The notes beneath the pieces were generated by a model, which worked only from the letters and a program-made list of their open reading frames with translations, was not told the origin of the DNA and ran no database searches. DNA of 64,000 bases from Schumannella luteola (GTDB lineage Bacteria > Actinomycetota > Actinomycetes > Actinomycetales > Microbacteriaceae), in the NCBI RefSeq assembly GCF_013408685.1, contig NZ_JACBZY010000001.1, forward strand, positions 3,472,001-3,536,000, given 5' to 3'. The position numbers and the translations under genes are program-made. Below, one piece after another: positions 8,319-19,994 of this stretch; position 1 is the stretch's first letter; every line of letters begins with the position of its first letter.

Positions 8319-9251
8319 TCAGGCGGGATGCGCGGCGCCCGCGGCCCCGAGGGGCTCGACGCCGATCAGCGCGGCGCCGACGGCCGCGGCCGGGAATCCC
8401 CGGGGCAGCAGGTCGACGCGGGTCGGGAGGTCCTGCATGCGCAGGAACGGCGAGGCCTCGCTCCAGGCTTCGAGCACGCCGCGCACGGCCGCGAGCAGCT
8501 CGTCGCCGAGCGAGCTGAGTCCGCCGCCGATCACGACGCGGTCGACGTCGACCGTCAGCACGAGGATGCGCACGGCCGCGGCCACGTTCGACACGAGCCG
8601 CTCCCGCACCGCGAGCGCGCGCTCATCCCCCGCCTCCGCGGCGGCGAACAGGGCCCGCACCGGCTTGGGGTCATCGCTCGGCCAGAGCCGCGCGACGGCC
8701 GAGCCGGAGGCGCTGAGCTCGAGGCAGCCGCGCTGACCGCAGGGGCATTCCGGACCGTCGGGGTCGACGGGGATGTGGCCGATCTCGCCCGCGACGCCGC
8801 GCGATCCGCGCCAGAGCCGGCCGTCGAGCACGAGTCCGGCGGCGAGTCCGGTGCCGAGGTTGAGGTAGGCCATCGAATGACTGGGGCCGTGCTCGAGCAG
8901 CGAGTAGACGCCGAGCGCGGCCGCGTTGACGTCGTTCGCGACGCGCACCGGGCGTCCCAGCGCGGCGCCGAGCCGCGCGCCGAGGTCGAGCCCCTCGAGG
9001 CCGAGGTTGACCGCGTGCCTCACGCGACCGAGGTCGTCGACGGCACCCGGGATGCCGACCCCGACCGAGCGGGCGGCGGCGACCCCGGCGGGCTCCGCTT
9101 CGGCGAGCTCGGCCACGACGGCCGCGGCGGTGGCGATGACCTCGTCGGCGCCGAAGCCGGTCGCACGGCGGCTCTCGGCGATCACGGCGCCGTTGTCGCC
9201 GACCAGCACCGCGTGGGTCTTGGTGCCGCCGATGTCGATGCCGATCCTCAC
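8319..9251 (-). CDS. ROK-family sugar kinase, probable N-acetylglucosamine kinase
   Basis: A 310-residue kinase with ATP-binding DIGGTKTHAVL at the N-terminus, catalytic Asp in VANDVNAAALG (about residue 106), a GTGLAAGL phosphate loop and the ROK zinc cluster CPCGQRGCLE. It lacks an N-terminal DNA-binding domain, so it is an enzyme rather than a regulator. It overlaps the GH3 gene by four bases and precedes nagB, so the expected substrate is free GlcNAc released by the GH3 enzyme. A glucokinase role is the main alternative. Confidence 0.88.
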   Translation of the reverse strand: MRIGIDIGGTKTHAVLVGDNGAVIAESRRATGFGADEVIATAAAVVAELAEAEPAGVAAARSVGVGIPGAVDDLGRVRHAVNLGLEGLDLGARLGAALGRPVRVANDVNAAALGVYSLLEHGPSHSMAYLNLGTGLAAGLVLDGRLWRGSRGVAGEIGHIPVDPDGPECPCGQRGCLELSASGSAVARLWPSDDPKPVRALFAAAEAGDERALAVRERLVSNVAAAVRILVLTVDVDRVVIGGGLSSLGDELLAAVRGVLEAWSEASPFLRMQDLPTRVDLLPRGFPAAAVGAALIGVEPLGAAGAAHPA

Positions 9252-10756
9252 GGCCGCTCCAGCCAGTCGACCAGCGCGGCGCCGACGATGCGCGACGCCC
9301 CGAAGGTGGCGACGTCGGCGTAGGCGCGGTCGGGCGCGGGCCAGCCCATGTCGATCGCGATCGTGCCGGGCCGGATGGCGCGGGCCTCGTCGATGAGCTC
9401 GCGCACCCAGGCGTGGCGGTGATTGTCCTTGCCGATCAGCACGAGCGGTGCGAGCGCCCCGTCTGCCGTCGCGGGCAGCGCCGCGAGCACGGCCGCGGCA
9501 TCCGCCTCGCGCACCTCGACCACCTCAGCGCCGGCCGCGGCGACCCCCCACGGGGAGTGGCCGACGGCGATGTTGGCGGTGGTCTCGATGGTGACCAGAG
9601 TGGCACCGGCGGCGGGCGCCGCGCCAGGCTTCACCTCGAAGGCGGTGCGGATGCGCTCGGCCGGCACGGGCGGCGGGCCGGCGCTCCAGCCGTCGCCGTC
9701 GACAGCATCCGCGTCGCGATCCGATTCGGACGACACCGGCAGCTCGGCGCCGCCCGGTACCGTCGCCGCCAGCTGCTCGCCGAGCGCCGCGACGCGTGCG
9801 GCGGCATCCTCGATCCGCGACGCCGGCAGCTCGTCACGCGCGACGGCGGCGCGCACGGCCGCCTCGATCAGGGCGAGCTGCTCGTCGGTGTTGCGCGTGC
9901 CGATGCAGAGCAGGTCGCAGCCGGCCTCGAGCGCGAGCGCGGCGGCGCGCGGGATGCCCACCTCGCCGCTCGCCCCGGCCATGTCGAGCGCGTCGGACAC
10001 GACGACCCCCGCGAAGCCCAGGCTGCTTCGCAGGAGGTCGTCGAGCACGGCCCGCGAGAACGTCGCGGGGGTCTTCGGCCCGTCGAGGGCGGGCACGACG
10101 ATGTGCGAGCTCATGATCGTGCGCGCCCCGGCCGCGATGGACGCGGCGAAGGGCGGCAGCTCGCGCTCGTCGAGCTCCTCGCGCGAGGCGTCGACGACGG
10201 GCAGCGCCAGGTGCGAGTCCTGCGCGGTGTCGCCGTGGCCCGGGAAGTGCTTGGCGCTCACGGCCACGCCCGCTGCCTCGTGCGCGGCGATCCACGCGGC
10301 GCTGTGCCGGGCGACGAGCCGGGCGTCCGCGCCGAAGCTGCGCACGCCGATGACGGGGTTGTCGGGGTTGGAGTTGACGTCGACGTCGGGCGCGAAGTTG
10401 AGGTTCACGCCCGCCGCCGCGAGCTCGCCGGCGACGGCCGCGCCGACGGCGCCGGTCAGCGCGACGTCGTCGAGCCGGCCGAGCACGGCGTTGCCGGGGA
10501 ACGGCGAGCCGGTCGCCGCGTGCAGGCGGGTGACGTCGCCGCCCTCCTCGTCGATCGCGATGATCGCGCGCGGGTTGGCGGCGCGGATCGCGTCGGTGAG
10601 CGCGCGGGTCTGCTCGGGATCGACGATGTTCTCGCCGAACAGGCACACGCCCGCGAGCCCCTCGCGCAGACGCGTCTCGAGCCACGACGGCAGGGTCGTG
10701 CCGACGAAGCCGGGCAGCAGCGTGCCGAAGACGGCCGCGGGCGCGACGTCGCTCAT
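9248..10756 (-). CDS. Beta-N-acetylhexosaminidase, glycoside hydrolase family 3 (NagZ type)
   Basis: A 502-residue cytoplasmic enzyme. The start ATG overlaps the TGA of the upstream permease gene (ATGA). GH3 signatures: IAIDEEGGDVTRL, KHFPGHGDTAQDSH (the His-Asp loop typical of the NagZ subgroup) and the nucleophile region VVSDALDMAG. Residues after about 335 form a second domain with a Ser/Asp-rich linker, longer than in E. coli NagZ and typical of two-domain forms. It should cleave GlcNAc from imported chitobiose or muropeptide-type sugars and hand it to the ROK kinase. Confidence 0.92.
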   Translation of the reverse strand: MSDVAPAAVFGTLLPGFVGTTLPSWLETRLREGLAGVCLFGENIVDPEQTRALTDAIRAANPRAIIAIDEEGGDVTRLHAATGSPFPGNAVLGRLDDVALTGAVGAAVAGELAAAGVNLNFAPDVDVNSNPDNPVIGVRSFGADARLVARHSAAWIAAHEAAGVAVSAKHFPGHGDTAQDSHLALPVVDASREELDERELPPFAASIAAGARTIMSSHIVVPALDGPKTPATFSRAVLDDLLRSSLGFAGVVVSDALDMAGASGEVGIPRAAALALEAGCDLLCIGTRNTDEQLALIEAAVRAAVARDELPASRIEDAAARVAALGEQLAATVPGGAELPVSSESDRDADAVDGDGWSAGPPPVPAERIRTAFEVKPGAAPAAGATLVTIETTANIAVGHSPWGVAAAGAEVVEVREADAAAVLAALPATADGALAPLVLIGKDNHRHAWVRELIDEARAIRPGTIAIDMGWPAPDRAYADVATFGASRIVGAALVDWLERP

Positions 10757-11685
10757 CCCTTCACCGCCCCGGCGACGAGGCCGCTGGTCATGCGGCCCTG
10801 CACGAGCATGAAGAACACCACGACGGGGATGGCGACGAGCGTCGAGCCCGCCATGATCGCCGCCCAGTTGGTGGTCGTGTTCGCCTGCACGAAGGTGCGC
10901 AGCCACACCGGCAGGGTGTGCGCCGAGTCATCGGACATCACGACGAGCGCGAAGACGAACTCGTTCCAGGCCTGGATGAAGCCGAAGACGCCCGTCGCGA
11001 TCAGGCCCGGCGCGAGCAGCGGGAAGGTGACCCGCCAGAACGCGCCGGCGCGCGAGCAGCCGTCGATCATCGCCGCCTCCTCGAGCTCGGCGGGCACGCC
11101 GTTGACGAAGCCGCGCAGGGTCCAGATCGTGAACGGCAGCACCGTCGCGACGTAGACCAGGCTCAGGCCGATGATCGAGTTGAGCAGGTTCCAGCCCTCG
11201 AGCAGGCGGTAGGTGGAGATGATCATCGCCTCGCCCGGGATCATCTGCACGACGAGGATCGCGATGATGAACGCCCGGCGGCCCTTGAAGCGGAAGCGGG
11301 TCACGGCGAGCGCCGCGAGGAAGGCGAAGACGAGCGCGACGCCGACCGTGATGAGGGTCGAGCCGAGCGAATTCAGCAGCGCCGGCAGGAACGGCGTGCG
11401 GGTGTCGCCGAAGAGCACGAGCGCGTAGTTGCGCAGCGTGAACTCGTCGGGGAAGAAGTGCGGCTCGGCCCCGCGCACCAGGTTGTTGGGCAGGAACGAC
11501 GAGTTCACCATCCAGTACACCGGGAAGACCGACAGCAGGAAGATGATCACCGCGATCGCGCTGAACACGATCGACGAGGGGCGGATGCGGCGGCGCCGCA
11601 CGACCCCGCGCCGGGCCGCCGTGATGGTGCGGCCGGAGGCGGGCGACGCGGATGCGGTGCGCCCCGGGGTGACGACGGCGGTCAT
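10753..11685 (-). CDS. Carbohydrate ABC transporter permease, MalG type (aminosugar importer)
   Basis: A 310-residue membrane protein. The ATG complementary to 11683-11685 overlaps the stop of the MalF-type gene (ATGA) and has GAGGACGAGG upstream. About 35 basic residues precede the first membrane segment. The EAA loop reads ELEEAAMIDGCSRAGAFWRV, and the protein ends in GAVKG. It forms the channel with the neighbouring permease. Position before the GH3 enzyme suggests transport of GlcNAc or its oligomers, as in NgcEFG or DasABC systems. Confidence 0.88.
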   Translation of the reverse strand: MTAVVTPGRTASASPASGRTITAARRGVVRRRRIRPSSIVFSAIAVIIFLLSVFPVYWMVNSSFLPNNLVRGAEPHFFPDEFTLRNYALVLFGDTRTPFLPALLNSLGSTLITVGVALVFAFLAALAVTRFRFKGRRAFIIAILVVQMIPGEAMIISTYRLLEGWNLLNSIIGLSLVYVATVLPFTIWTLRGFVNGVPAELEEAAMIDGCSRAGAFWRVTFPLLAPGLIATGVFGFIQAWNEFVFALVVMSDDSAHTLPVWLRTFVQANTTTNWAAIMAGSTLVAIPVVVFFMLVQGRMTSGLVAGAVKG

Positions 11686-12734
11686 GCCTCGTCCTCCTTC
11701 AGGCTCTGGCGGATGTACACGAACGAGACCGCCATGAGGATGAGCACGAGGATCACGGCGATCGCGCCGCCGGTGCCGTACTCGCCGTTCGCGAGCGAGG
11801 TCTGGTAGATGTACACCCCGATGGTCGAGGTGTCGGCGATCGAGCCGCCGATGGCCTGGAGGGCCTGGATCTGGGCGAAGACGCGCAGATCCCAGATGGT
11901 GCTGAGCACGATCAGCACCAGGAAGATCGAGCGCAGATAGGGCAGCACGATCAGGCGGAAGCGCTGCAGGGCTCCGGCGCCGTCGAGCTGGGAGGCCTCG
12001 AGCACCTCTCCGGGCACCTGGGTGAGGCCGGCGTAGACGGTGAAGGCGACGAAGGGGATGGCGCCCCAGACGACGATCACCCCGGCGACGAAGAAGAATC
12101 CGACGGGCGAGATGAGCCACGAGTGGCCCATCCAGTTCGTGCCGGTGACCTGGGTGAGCAGGTAGTTGGCGACGCCGTACTGGGTGTCGAACACCCAGCC
12201 CCAGACGAAGGTCGCCGAGAGCGGCGGCATCGCCCAGGCGAGCAGCAGGCCGATCGAGAGCAGGGTGCGGAAGCCCTTGTTGAGCCGCTGCATGAGCAGT
12301 GCCACGAGGGTGCCGACGACGATGGTGATGACGACGCAGACGATGCAGAACAGCACGCTGCGGCCGAGCACGTTCCAGAACTTCGGGTCGGTCAGCACGT
12401 TGACGTAGTTCTGGAAGCCGATGAACGGCGCCGGGGCGCCGAAGACCTGGGCGCGGCCGTACTGCTGGAACGACTGGATGACGAGCTGGATGAGCGGCCA
12501 GCCGATCACGACGGCCAGCACGACCGTGCTCGGCACGAGCAGGGCGAGCGGCAGGCCGACGCGGCCCCGGCGACGGGCGCCGGCGGGGGCGATGGCGGGC
12601 GGGCGACCGCCGCCGCGGGAGCTGCGGGGGCCGCGCGGGCCGGCGATGGTCGCTCCGGCGGTGCCGGGGGCGAGCTCGGCGGCGGGCTCCAGATCCGGCT
12701 GCACCGGAACGGACGCCTTCGAGGCGAGAGACAT
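11682..12734 (-). CDS. Carbohydrate ABC transporter permease, MalF type (aminosugar importer)
   Basis: A 350-residue permease with an unusually long, Pro/Gly/Arg-rich cytoplasmic N-terminus of about 60 residues. It is followed by six membrane segments and an EAA-like loop (EVLEASQLDGAGALQRFRLI). The basic tail KEDEA ends the protein. It lies 104 bp after the binding-protein gene, with a stem-loop in the gap that likely lowers permease expression relative to the binding protein. Confidence 0.87.
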   Translation of the reverse strand: MSLASKASVPVQPDLEPAAELAPGTAGATIAGPRGPRSSRGGGRPPAIAPAGARRRGRVGLPLALLVPSTVVLAVVIGWPLIQLVIQSFQQYGRAQVFGAPAPFIGFQNYVNVLTDPKFWNVLGRSVLFCIVCVVITIVVGTLVALLMQRLNKGFRTLLSIGLLLAWAMPPLSATFVWGWVFDTQYGVANYLLTQVTGTNWMGHSWLISPVGFFFVAGVIVVWGAIPFVAFTVYAGLTQVPGEVLEASQLDGAGALQRFRLIVLPYLRSIFLVLIVLSTIWDLRVFAQIQALQAIGGSIADTSTIGVYIYQTSLANGEYGTGGAIAVILVLILMAVSFVYIRQSLKEDEA

Positions 12735-12798
12735 GGGGAGGGGCTCCGACTACTGTGAGCCGCGTGACCTCACCTTCCTAGGGCGATGGCCGCGCGGG

Positions 12799-12833
12799 CC
12801 GGACGGGCGGCGATGGAACCGCCGCCCATCCGG
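12799..12833 (-). terminator. Intra-operon stem-loop between binding protein and permease genes
   Basis: An inverted repeat of 14 bp arms with one mismatch (12799-12812 and 12820-12833, 7-nt loop) begins six bases after the stop of the binding-protein gene. It has no U-tract. Such hairpins after a solute-binding-protein gene commonly stabilise its mRNA or cause partial termination. Confidence 0.6.
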
Positions 12834-12838
12834 TTCGA

Positions 12839-14107
12839 TCACTTGTTGAGGATGGCGTCGATCTTCTTGTCGAGATCCGCCGCGAGGCTCTCCACGTCGC
12901 CGCCCTGGGCGACGGCGCTGAAGAAGTCCTGCAGCAGGTTGCTCGACTCGACATCCGCCCACTTCGGCGAGGCCGGGGTGAGCTTCGAGTTGGCGGCCGC
13001 CTCGGCGATCGCCTTCGCCACGTCGTCGGTGCCGAGGGTCGAGGCGAGCGACTTCTTGGCCGGCACGAGGCCGTTCTTGCCGAGGATGGTCTGGTAGTCG
13101 TCGCTGAGCATGATCTTCAGCGCGTCGTACGCCAGGTCCTTGTGGGCCGACTTGTTCGAGACGGCGATGTTCGATCCGCCGGCGAACACGTGGGCGGCTC
13201 CGCCGTCCTTGCCCGGCAGCGCGAAGACGCCGAGGTTCGACTCGAGGTCGGGGCAGCCGGGGGTGTCGCTGTCAGCGGGGGCGAGGATGGATCCCTTGAC
13301 CCAGCTGGGCGCGCTCAGCTGAGCGACCTGGTTGGCGCAGAAGGGCACCTGCGGGTTGGTCTCGTCGCCGTCCTTCGGGGCGGTCGAGGCCTTCTCGTAG
13401 ACCTGCTGCAGCTGCTCGATGCCCGCGATCGACTCGGGGCTCGAGAAGCTCGAGCTCCACTTGCCGCCCTTCTCGGTCGCGATCTCGCCGCCGTTCTCCC
13501 AGATGTAGGGCAGGGCGTTGTACCAGTCCTTGCCGGGGGCGTAGATGCCCGAGACGCCGGCGTTCGCGCTCGCGAGCTTCTCACCGTCGGCGACGTACTC
13601 GTCGAGCGTCTTCGGAGCCTCGAGGCCGGCCGCGGCGAACATGTCCTTGCGGTAGAAGACGAGGCGCGCACCCGAGTAGTACGGGGCGGCGTAGAGCTTG
13701 CCGTCGGCGCTGCCCGCCTCGACGAAGCCGGGCAGCAGGTCGTCGCCGCCGAGCTCCTTCTTCTTGCTGCTCAGGTCCATGAACGCGCCGACCGTGGTGA
13801 AGGCGGGCGACTGGGTGTTGCCGACCTCGACGACGTCGGGGCTGTCGCTGCCCGAGAGGGCGGTGGTGAGCTTGTCGACCAGGCCGGTCCAGCTCTGCTC
13901 CTCGATCTTGAGGGTGGAGCCGGGGTGCTGCTTCTCGAAGGTCTTGGTCAGGTACTCACGCGCTTCCTTGGGCGTGTCGGTTCCGTTGAGCCAGACCCGG
14001 ATCTCGGCTTTGTCGCTGCCGCCGCTGCCTCCGGCAGCGCAGCCGGAGAGCACGAGGCCGGCGGCCGCGACGAGCGCCGTCGCGGCGACGATGCTGAACT
14101 TCCGCAT
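12839..14107 (-). CDS. Aminosugar ABC transporter substrate-binding lipoprotein
   Basis: A 422-residue family-1 binding protein. A signal peptide (MRKFSIVAATALVAAAGLVL) is followed by lipobox LSGC with Cys at about residue 23. The body contains the typical DVVEVGNTQSP and YYSGARLVFYRKDMF segments. The start has a strong ribosome site (AGGAAAGGAAAT). With two permeases, a GH3 hexosaminidase, a ROK kinase and nagB in the same run, the ligand is most likely GlcNAc or chitobiose; this is inferred from context, not from binding residues. Confidence 0.87.
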   Translation of the reverse strand: MRKFSIVAATALVAAAGLVLSGCAAGGSGGSDKAEIRVWLNGTDTPKEAREYLTKTFEKQHPGSTLKIEEQSWTGLVDKLTTALSGSDSPDVVEVGNTQSPAFTTVGAFMDLSSKKKELGGDDLLPGFVEAGSADGKLYAAPYYSGARLVFYRKDMFAAAGLEAPKTLDEYVADGEKLASANAGVSGIYAPGKDWYNALPYIWENGGEIATEKGGKWSSSFSSPESIAGIEQLQQVYEKASTAPKDGDETNPQVPFCANQVAQLSAPSWVKGSILAPADSDTPGCPDLESNLGVFALPGKDGGAAHVFAGGSNIAVSNKSAHKDLAYDALKIMLSDDYQTILGKNGLVPAKKSLASTLGTDDVAKAIAEAAANSKLTPASPKWADVESSNLLQDFFSAVAQGGDVESLAADLDKKIDAILNK

Positions 14108-14173
14108 CTCGATTTCCTTTCCTAGGGCGATGTGCCGTCACGGATCGGTGGTGCCTGTCCGCGACGGTGCGGG

Positions 14174-14213
14174 GGTGATGCAGATGGAGCTGTGGTGATG
14201 CGAGTGGAGCTGT
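14174..14213. repeat. 20-bp tandem repeat in the leader of the aminosugar importer
   Basis: Two adjacent 20-bp units (14174-14193 and 14194-14213) share GGTGATGC...TGGAGCTGT and differ at three positions. They lie within a GT-rich low-complexity stretch, 14170-14270, between the ROK regulator and the binding-protein gene. No promoter could be picked out in this 194-bp gap. Confidence 0.6.
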
Positions 14214-14301
14214 GTCAGTGCAGGTAGTGCTGTGGTGCGGGTGGTGGTGCAGTGGTGGTGCGGTGCGCATCCCCTCGATCAGGTGGATGCGGCAGGCGGG
14301 G

Positions 14302-15456
14302 TCAGCTGACCCCGAGCCGCCCCGAGAGCACGAGCGCGGCGGATCCCCGCAGCACGATGTCCTCTCCGAGGCTGCTCGACCGCAGGGCGACATGGTCGTG
14401 GAACTCGGCCATGGTGCGACTGCGGAGGGTCTCGAGCGTGGCCACGGCGAGCGGCCCGTCGAGAAGGGCGGCGGGACCGTTGAGCACGATCTCCGCGAGG
14501 TCGAGGGCGCCGACGACGGGCGCGAGGGCGATGCCGAGGCGGCGGCCGGCTTCGGCGAGCACGGCGTCGCGCGCGCTGTCGTCGGCCGCGGCGGCGAGGC
14601 CGGCCTCGAGCCGGGGCACGGCGAGCCAGGTCTCGAGGCAGCCGCGCTTGCCGCAGACGCACGCGTCGCCGCCGTCGGTGCCGACGACGACGTGGCCGAT
14701 CTCGCCGGCGGCCCAGCGGCTGCCGTGCAGGGCGATGCCGCCGATCACGAGACCGGCGCCGACACCGTGGCCGACCTTGACGAGCATGACGTCGCTCGAG
14801 GCGCCGCCGAAGCTGTGCTCGGCGAGCGCCGCGACGTTGGCGTCGTTGGCGACGACGACGGGCAGAGCGGTCTCAGCGGCGAGACGGCTCTGCAGGTCGA
14901 CGCCCGCCCAGCCGAGGTTCGGGGCGCTCTGCACGCGCCCGGCGGGGTCGACGATGCCGGGGCTGCCGACGCCGATGCCGAGCACGGGCACGGAGGCGAG
15001 CCCGACGAGTTCGCGCACGAGCGCGACGGCCTTCTCGAGCGCGTCGTCGCCGGTGGCGGCGTCGAGCGGAACCTCGCGGCGGTGCACGACGTCGCCGTCG
15101 ATCGTGAGCACCGCGCCGCGGAAGGCGTCGTGCTGGCTGAGGTCGACGCCGATGATCTGGTGTGCGTCGCGGGCGATGTCGAGCAGCGTCGCCGGCTTGC
15201 CGGGGCGCGGATCCTCACGCTGACCGAGCTCGACGACGTAGCCGTCGGCGATGAGCTCGGCGACGAGGTCGCTCACGGTGACGCGGGTCAGACCCGTGTC
15301 GCGGGCGAGGTCGGCGCGGCTGCGCGCGCCTTCGCGGAAGAGCGTCTGCAGCACGAGCGAGCGGTTGTGGCCGCGGGCGTGCTCGGGCAGCAGCTTGGTG
15401 CGGGGACGCAGGGCGCGCCCGAGGGCGGTGACTCCGTTGACGTCCGACGCTGACAT
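14302..15456 (-). CDS. ROK-family transcriptional regulator of the aminosugar operon
   Basis: A 384-residue repressor starting at the ATG complementary to 15454-15456. The HTH is at about residues 35-80 (GARSRADLARDTGLTRVTVSDLV). The ROK domain follows, with AAGEIGHVVV and zinc cluster CVCGKRGCLE. No Shine-Dalgarno sequence precedes the start; the operator palindrome begins two bases upstream of it, so the transcript is probably leaderless and self-repressed. It lies directly upstream of the GlcNAc importer and catabolic genes in the same direction, and a GlcNAc-derived inducer is expected. Confidence 0.87.
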   Translation of the reverse strand: MSASDVNGVTALGRALRPRTKLLPEHARGHNRSLVLQTLFREGARSRADLARDTGLTRVTVSDLVAELIADGYVVELGQREDPRPGKPATLLDIARDAHQIIGVDLSQHDAFRGAVLTIDGDVVHRREVPLDAATGDDALEKAVALVRELVGLASVPVLGIGVGSPGIVDPAGRVQSAPNLGWAGVDLQSRLAAETALPVVVANDANVAALAEHSFGGASSDVMLVKVGHGVGAGLVIGGIALHGSRWAAGEIGHVVVGTDGGDACVCGKRGCLETWLAVPRLEAGLAAAADDSARDAVLAEAGRRLGIALAPVVGALDLAEIVLNGPAALLDGPLAVATLETLRSRTMAEFHDHVALRSSSLGEDIVLRGSAALVLSGRLGVS

Positions 15457-15457
15457 G

Positions 15458-15482
15458 TTTGTTAGTAAAGCGTACGAACAAA
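15458..15482. promoter_or_regulatory. Palindromic ROK operator over the regulator's own start
   Basis: Arms TTTGTTAGTA (15458-15467) and TACGAACAAA (15473-15482) match at 9 of 10 paired positions around a 5-bp centre. It is the AT-richest spot in the region and begins two bases upstream of the ROK start codon, which fits autorepression. Confidence 0.6.
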
Positions 15483-15506
15483 GCCCGCGCAACACGGCGC
15501 GGGCTT
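15481..15506. terminator. GC-rich hairpin upstream of the ROK gene
   Basis: Perfect 10-bp arms AAGCCCGCGC / GCGCGGGCTT with a 6-nt loop. It lies directly upstream of the operator and may insulate the ROK promoter from the S8 protease gene. No U-tract is visible. Confidence 0.5.
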
Positions 15507-15557
15507 CGTGACCGATCGGTGACCGAGTGCCGAGCATCCGGCGCCTCGCCCGGACGA

Positions 15558-15607
15558 CTGAGGGGATGCGCTGCCGCGAGTCACCCCGCGGCAGCGCATC
15601 CCCTCAG
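15558..15607 (-). terminator. Terminator of the S8 protease gene
   Basis: A perfect 21-bp inverted repeat (15558-15578 and 15587-15607) with an 8-nt loop lies 15 bp beyond the protease stop codon. It has the GC-rich form without a U-tract that is usual for actinobacterial terminators. Confidence 0.75.
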
Positions 15608-15622
15608 CTCATCCCTCCCCGA

Positions 15623-19267
<3,645 letters not shown>

Positions 19268-19529
19268 TGATGAGGTCCTTTTCGATCAGGGATGCGGATC
19301 ACGCGGCAGTCGGGTCTGCGACGATGATTCAACCTAGCTGAGAACCACCCCCGAACGGGGGACAATCTCGAATGAACCTTCCGCGGGGTCGATGCGTTGG
19401 AATGGATGTACGCACAGCCCGGTTGCGGCTGTCGCACAGACCGATCCGCTTCGGTTGACCCGCGCGATCACGCGCACAGGACTTCTGCGCCGACGGCGCC
19501 AGGACGACCATCCGCCCCCTGGAGGACCC

Positions 19530-19991
19530 ATGACCGCCCTTTCCCGCCCTCTCGTCCTCGGCGTCGCCGGGCTCGGACTCGTCGGCGCTCTCGCCGGCTG
19601 CGCCACCACCACGACCGACTCCTCCGGCTCGACCGGCAGCGGCGACAGCGGCTCCGGCTCGTCATCGAGCGACTCGGGCTCGACCTCGAGCAACAGCTAC
19701 AAGGACGGCTCCTACACCGCGACGGGCAAGTACCAGTCGCCCGGCGGCAACGAGACCATCAAGGTCACGCTGACCCTCGAGAGCAACAAGGTCACCAAGG
19801 CCGAGGTCGAGCCGCAGGCCTCGAGCGGCAACGCGAAGCAGTACCAGACGCAGTTCAGCTCGGGCATCGACGGCGAGGTCGTCGGCAAGAGCCTCGACGA
19901 GCTCTCGGTCACCCGCGTCTCCGGCTCGTCGCTCACCTCGCGCGGCTTCAACGACGCGGTCGACCAGATCAAGCACCTCGCCGAGCTCTAG
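19530..19991 (+). CDS. FMN-binding-domain lipoprotein
   Basis: A 153-residue lipoprotein with ATG after GGAGG. Signal peptide and lipobox LAGC (Cys about residue 23) are followed by a Ser/Gly-rich linker of about 35 residues and a small FMN_bind domain (YKDGSYTATGKYQSPGG to the end). The flavinylation site, canonically SGAT-x-TS, reads SGSSLTS here, so a Ser would carry the phosphoester-linked FMN. It is followed three bases later by the ApbE gene that could attach the flavin. It likely acts as an extracytoplasmic one-flavin electron carrier. Confidence 0.85.
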   Translation: MTALSRPLVLGVAGLGLVGALAGCATTTTDSSGSTGSGDSGSGSSSSDSGSTSSNSYKDGSYTATGKYQSPGGNETIKVTLTLESNKVTKAEVEPQASSGNAKQYQTQFSSGIDGEVVGKSLDELSVTRVSGSSLTSRGFNDAVDQIKHLAEL

Positions 19992-19994
19992 GTC

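Noticed and set aside
19348-19361. CCCCCGAACGGGGG palindrome between the S8 protease and the FMN lipoprotein
   Set aside because: Short with a 2-nt loop and between divergent genes, so neither a terminator nor a convincing operator.
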